Shown piece by piece: positions 62,439 through 64,000 of a stretch of DNA of 64,000 bases (positions are counted from its first letter, which is position 1; every line of letters begins with the position of its first letter). The notes under the pieces were generated by a model that was not told the DNA's origin, searched no databases, and saw only the letters and a list, made by a program, of their open reading frames with translations. Location of the stretch: positions 124,001-188,000 of the forward strand of contig NZ_BAYE01000010.1 of NCBI RefSeq assembly GCF_000685095.1, given 5' to 3'. Made by a program: the position numbers and the translations under genes. The DNA is from Paraburkholderia caledonica NBRC 102488. GTDB taxonomy: Bacteria; Pseudomonadota; Gammaproteobacteria; Burkholderiales; Burkholderiaceae.

Positions 62439-64000
62439 TCAGACTGTCCCGCACGACTCGCGCCCGACAATCCGCAATGCGTCGGCGCGCGTGAGCGGAC
62501 CTTGGTGCATGGCCTCGATCAGGTGCGCAGTCTGCGCGTCGCGTTCACACGCGAGCACCGCGAGAACCTTGTCGTCCTTCACGTAAAGCGCAGCAAACTC
62601 GTAAGTATCCAGGTCGCCGTCGATCACCAACTCGTCCCAGTCGCTTGCATGGCCGAGATATTCAAACGTCTTGCCGAAGTGGTAGGTCCAGAAAAACGGC
62701 ACGCCGTCATAACGGTTGCGTGCGCCGCACATGTTTTGCGCAGCGATGCGAGCGTGCTGCTGCGCAACCCGCCAATGTTCGATTCGCAGCGGCTCCTCGT
62801 TCTCGCGCAGCGGAAACATCGCAATATCGCCGGCGGCGTAAAGACCGGGCGCGGCCTGCATGCCTGCGTTCACGATCACGCCGCCGTCCTTTTGCAGCGG
62901 CAGTCCTTCGATAAAGCCGGTGGCCGGGGTCACGCTTGTGCCTAACAGCACGACGTCGGCGGCGATATGCTCGCCGCTTTCCAGCATCACTTCATGCACG
63001 CTGCCTTCTTCCCCTTCGAGCGAGGCGACCTTCGCTTCCGGATAAAACTTCACGCCATGGCTTTCGTGCAGCGCGCGGAACATTGCGCCCATGCGTTCAC
63101 CAAACTGCTTTGCAAAGGGCACCTTATCCGGCGAAATAACGGCGACTTCGACGCCGCGTTTGCGCAGCGAGGCGGCGGTTTCGAGTCCGATGAAACCGCT
63201 GCCGATAATCGCTACCCGCGTGGACGTGGTCGCGGCGGTAGACGCGGCGTCGATCGCGAGTTCGTCGGTCGGCCCGTCGCCAAGCGCGTCGACGATCGCC
63301 GCGGCGTCGGCGAGATTGCGCAGCACATACACGCCGCCAAGCTCGCAGCCAGGAATGGAAGGGACTTTCGGCACACCGCCGGTCGCGAGCAACGCGGTGT
63401 CGTAGGTCAATGCGCCACCGTGTTCCAGATGAACGGTGCGGTTGGGAACATCGAGGCGCACTACCTTTGCGACGATCCGCTCCACGCCGTGCTGCTCGAA
63501 CCACTCGTTAGCGAGAAGAGGCGGCACATCGGCGGGAGACATCTCCGCGGAAGGGACAAACTTGCTGAGCGACGTGCGGTCGTACGGCGCGTGCGGTTCG
63601 TCGCCGATAAGCGTAATGCGCCCGCTAAAGCCGTACTCGCGCAGCGCCGCGCAAGCCGCGGCGCCGGCCGCGCCCGCGCCGATTACCGCGAAATGCGGCT
63701 CCTGCGTGCGGGCAAGCTCTGTTTCGTTCGGCAGCTTGCCCGCTGTCACCATCACGTCATCGCCGTCGACGATCACCGCATAGCGTTCGAGCGGCACGAG
63801 CGGCGGCGGCTCCAGCACCTGGCCGGTGGATGCGTCGAACGTGCCCTTATGCCACGGACAAATGATCCGGCCGCGGCACAACGCGCCTTTCTCGAGCGGC
63901 CCGCCTGCGTGCGGACAATCGGCGGAATAGGCGCGCACGGTGTCGCCGTCGCGGACCAGCAGGATTTTTTCGTCACCCACTACGACGCGTTGTGCCCGGT
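62439..64000 (-). CDS. Rieske-domain FAD-dependent oxidoreductase (AIFM3-like), 5' end outside window
   Basis: The frame stays open to the right edge of the window, so the true start lies beyond 64000; the GTG at 63980 is inside the protein. The N-terminal Rieske ferredoxin domain has both cluster motifs, CPHAGG and CPWHKG. A pyridine-nucleotide-disulfide reductase follows: AVIGAGAAGAAACAALREYG (FAD), VAIIGSGFIGLETAASL (NAD(P)H), then VYAAGDIAMFP and a reductase C-domain. The fusion resembles AIFM3-like proteins and dioxygenase ferredoxin reductases with an attached ferredoxin. It likely passes electrons from NADH to an unknown partner. Confidence 0.88.
   Translation of the reverse strand, partial: RAQRVVVGDEKILLVRDGDTVRAYSADCPHAGGPLEKGALCRGRIICPWHKGTFDASTGQVLEPPPLVPLERYAVIVDGDDVMVTAGKLPNETELARTQEPHFAVIGAGAAGAAACAALREYGFSGRITLIGDEPHAPYDRTSLSKFVPSAEMSPADVPPLLANEWFEQHGVERIVAKVVRLDVPNRTVHLEHGGALTYDTALLATGGVPKVPSIPGCELGGVYVLRNLADAAAIVDALGDGPTDELAIDAASTAATTSTRVAIIGSGFIGLETAASLRKRGVEVAVISPDKVPFAKQFGERMGAMFRALHESHGVKFYPEAKVASLEGEEGSVHEVMLESGEHIAADVVLLGTSVTPATGFIEGLPLQKDGGVIVNAGMQAAPGLYAAGDIAMFPLRENEEPLRIEHWRVAQQHARIAAQNMCGARNRYDGVPFFWTYHFGKTFEYLGHASDWDELVIDGDLDTYEFAALYVKDDKVLAVLACERDAQTAHLIEAMHQGPLTRADALRIVGRESCGTV

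Overview
The window is GC-rich, densely coded DNA from a betaproteobacterium of the Burkholderia sensu lato group (Paraburkholderia, Caballeronia or Burkholderia). This rests on gene content: Burkholderia-type general porins, a three-subunit FAD glucose dehydrogenase whose catalytic subunit closely resembles the B. cepacia enzyme, a CbiG-CobJ fusion, and many small family-typical proteins. The genus is an inference. I saw no tRNA, rRNA, CRISPR array, intact insertion sequence or prophage; it reads as ordinary chromosome with one decayed porin.

Layout. 1-1.1 kb: C-terminal part of an SMC-like ATPase. 1.1-10 kb: two divergent cobalamin operons. cobG-cobH-cobI-cbiG/cobJ runs left behind a cobalamin riboswitch; cobL-cbiD-cobK-cobM runs right. 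10-21.3 kb: MFS exporter, a DUF1488 gene behind a sigma-54-type promoter, beta-carbonic anhydrase, an AlkB-like dioxygenase behind a LexA box, periplasmic trehalase, a porin remnant, lrgAB, epoxide hydrolase, a YkgJ-type protein, an arsR-SRPBCC pair and a GST. 22-31.5 kb: an M1 peptidase lipoprotein, an unknown membrane protein overlapping a diguanylate cyclase, glycogen synthase, a Na+/solute symporter with its DUF3311 partner, and a MarC protein. 31.7-36.4 kb: a porin and the glucose dehydrogenase complex. 36.4-38.8 kb: a run of very small genes plus a cupin. 39-47.8 kb: transketolase, an orphan lipoprotein, an operon of RsbQ-like hydrolase, PAS hybrid kinase and ZapE, and a YihY protein. 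47.9-51.5 kb: an exonuclease-DNA ligase pair and a receiver-only regulator. 51.7-56.6 kb: an SDR and a PaoABC-type aldehyde oxidoreductase. 56.8-64 kb: PRC-barrel protein, glycogen debranching enzyme, DUF2934 protein, an AI-2E-type membrane protein with an extra C-terminal domain, a small conserved protein and a Rieske-FAD reductase cut by the window edge.

How parts work together. The B12 genes cover most of corrin ring synthesis from precorrin-2 to hydrogenobyrinic-acid-level intermediates, mixing aerobic-type (CobG) and anaerobic-type (CbiD, CbiG) enzymes. The glucose dehydrogenase would oxidise sugar in the periplasm and pass electrons through a triheme cytochrome to the membrane. The RsbQ-like hydrolase with the PAS kinase looks like a small-molecule sensing unit. 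No single locus is clearly a wholly new system. The most rewarding points are the regulatory sites (LexA, sigma-54, ArsR operator, riboswitch), the RsbQ-PAS kinase operon, the small-protein cluster and the AI-2E fusion. Start codons were re-called wherever the longest open frame ran into regulatory DNA.
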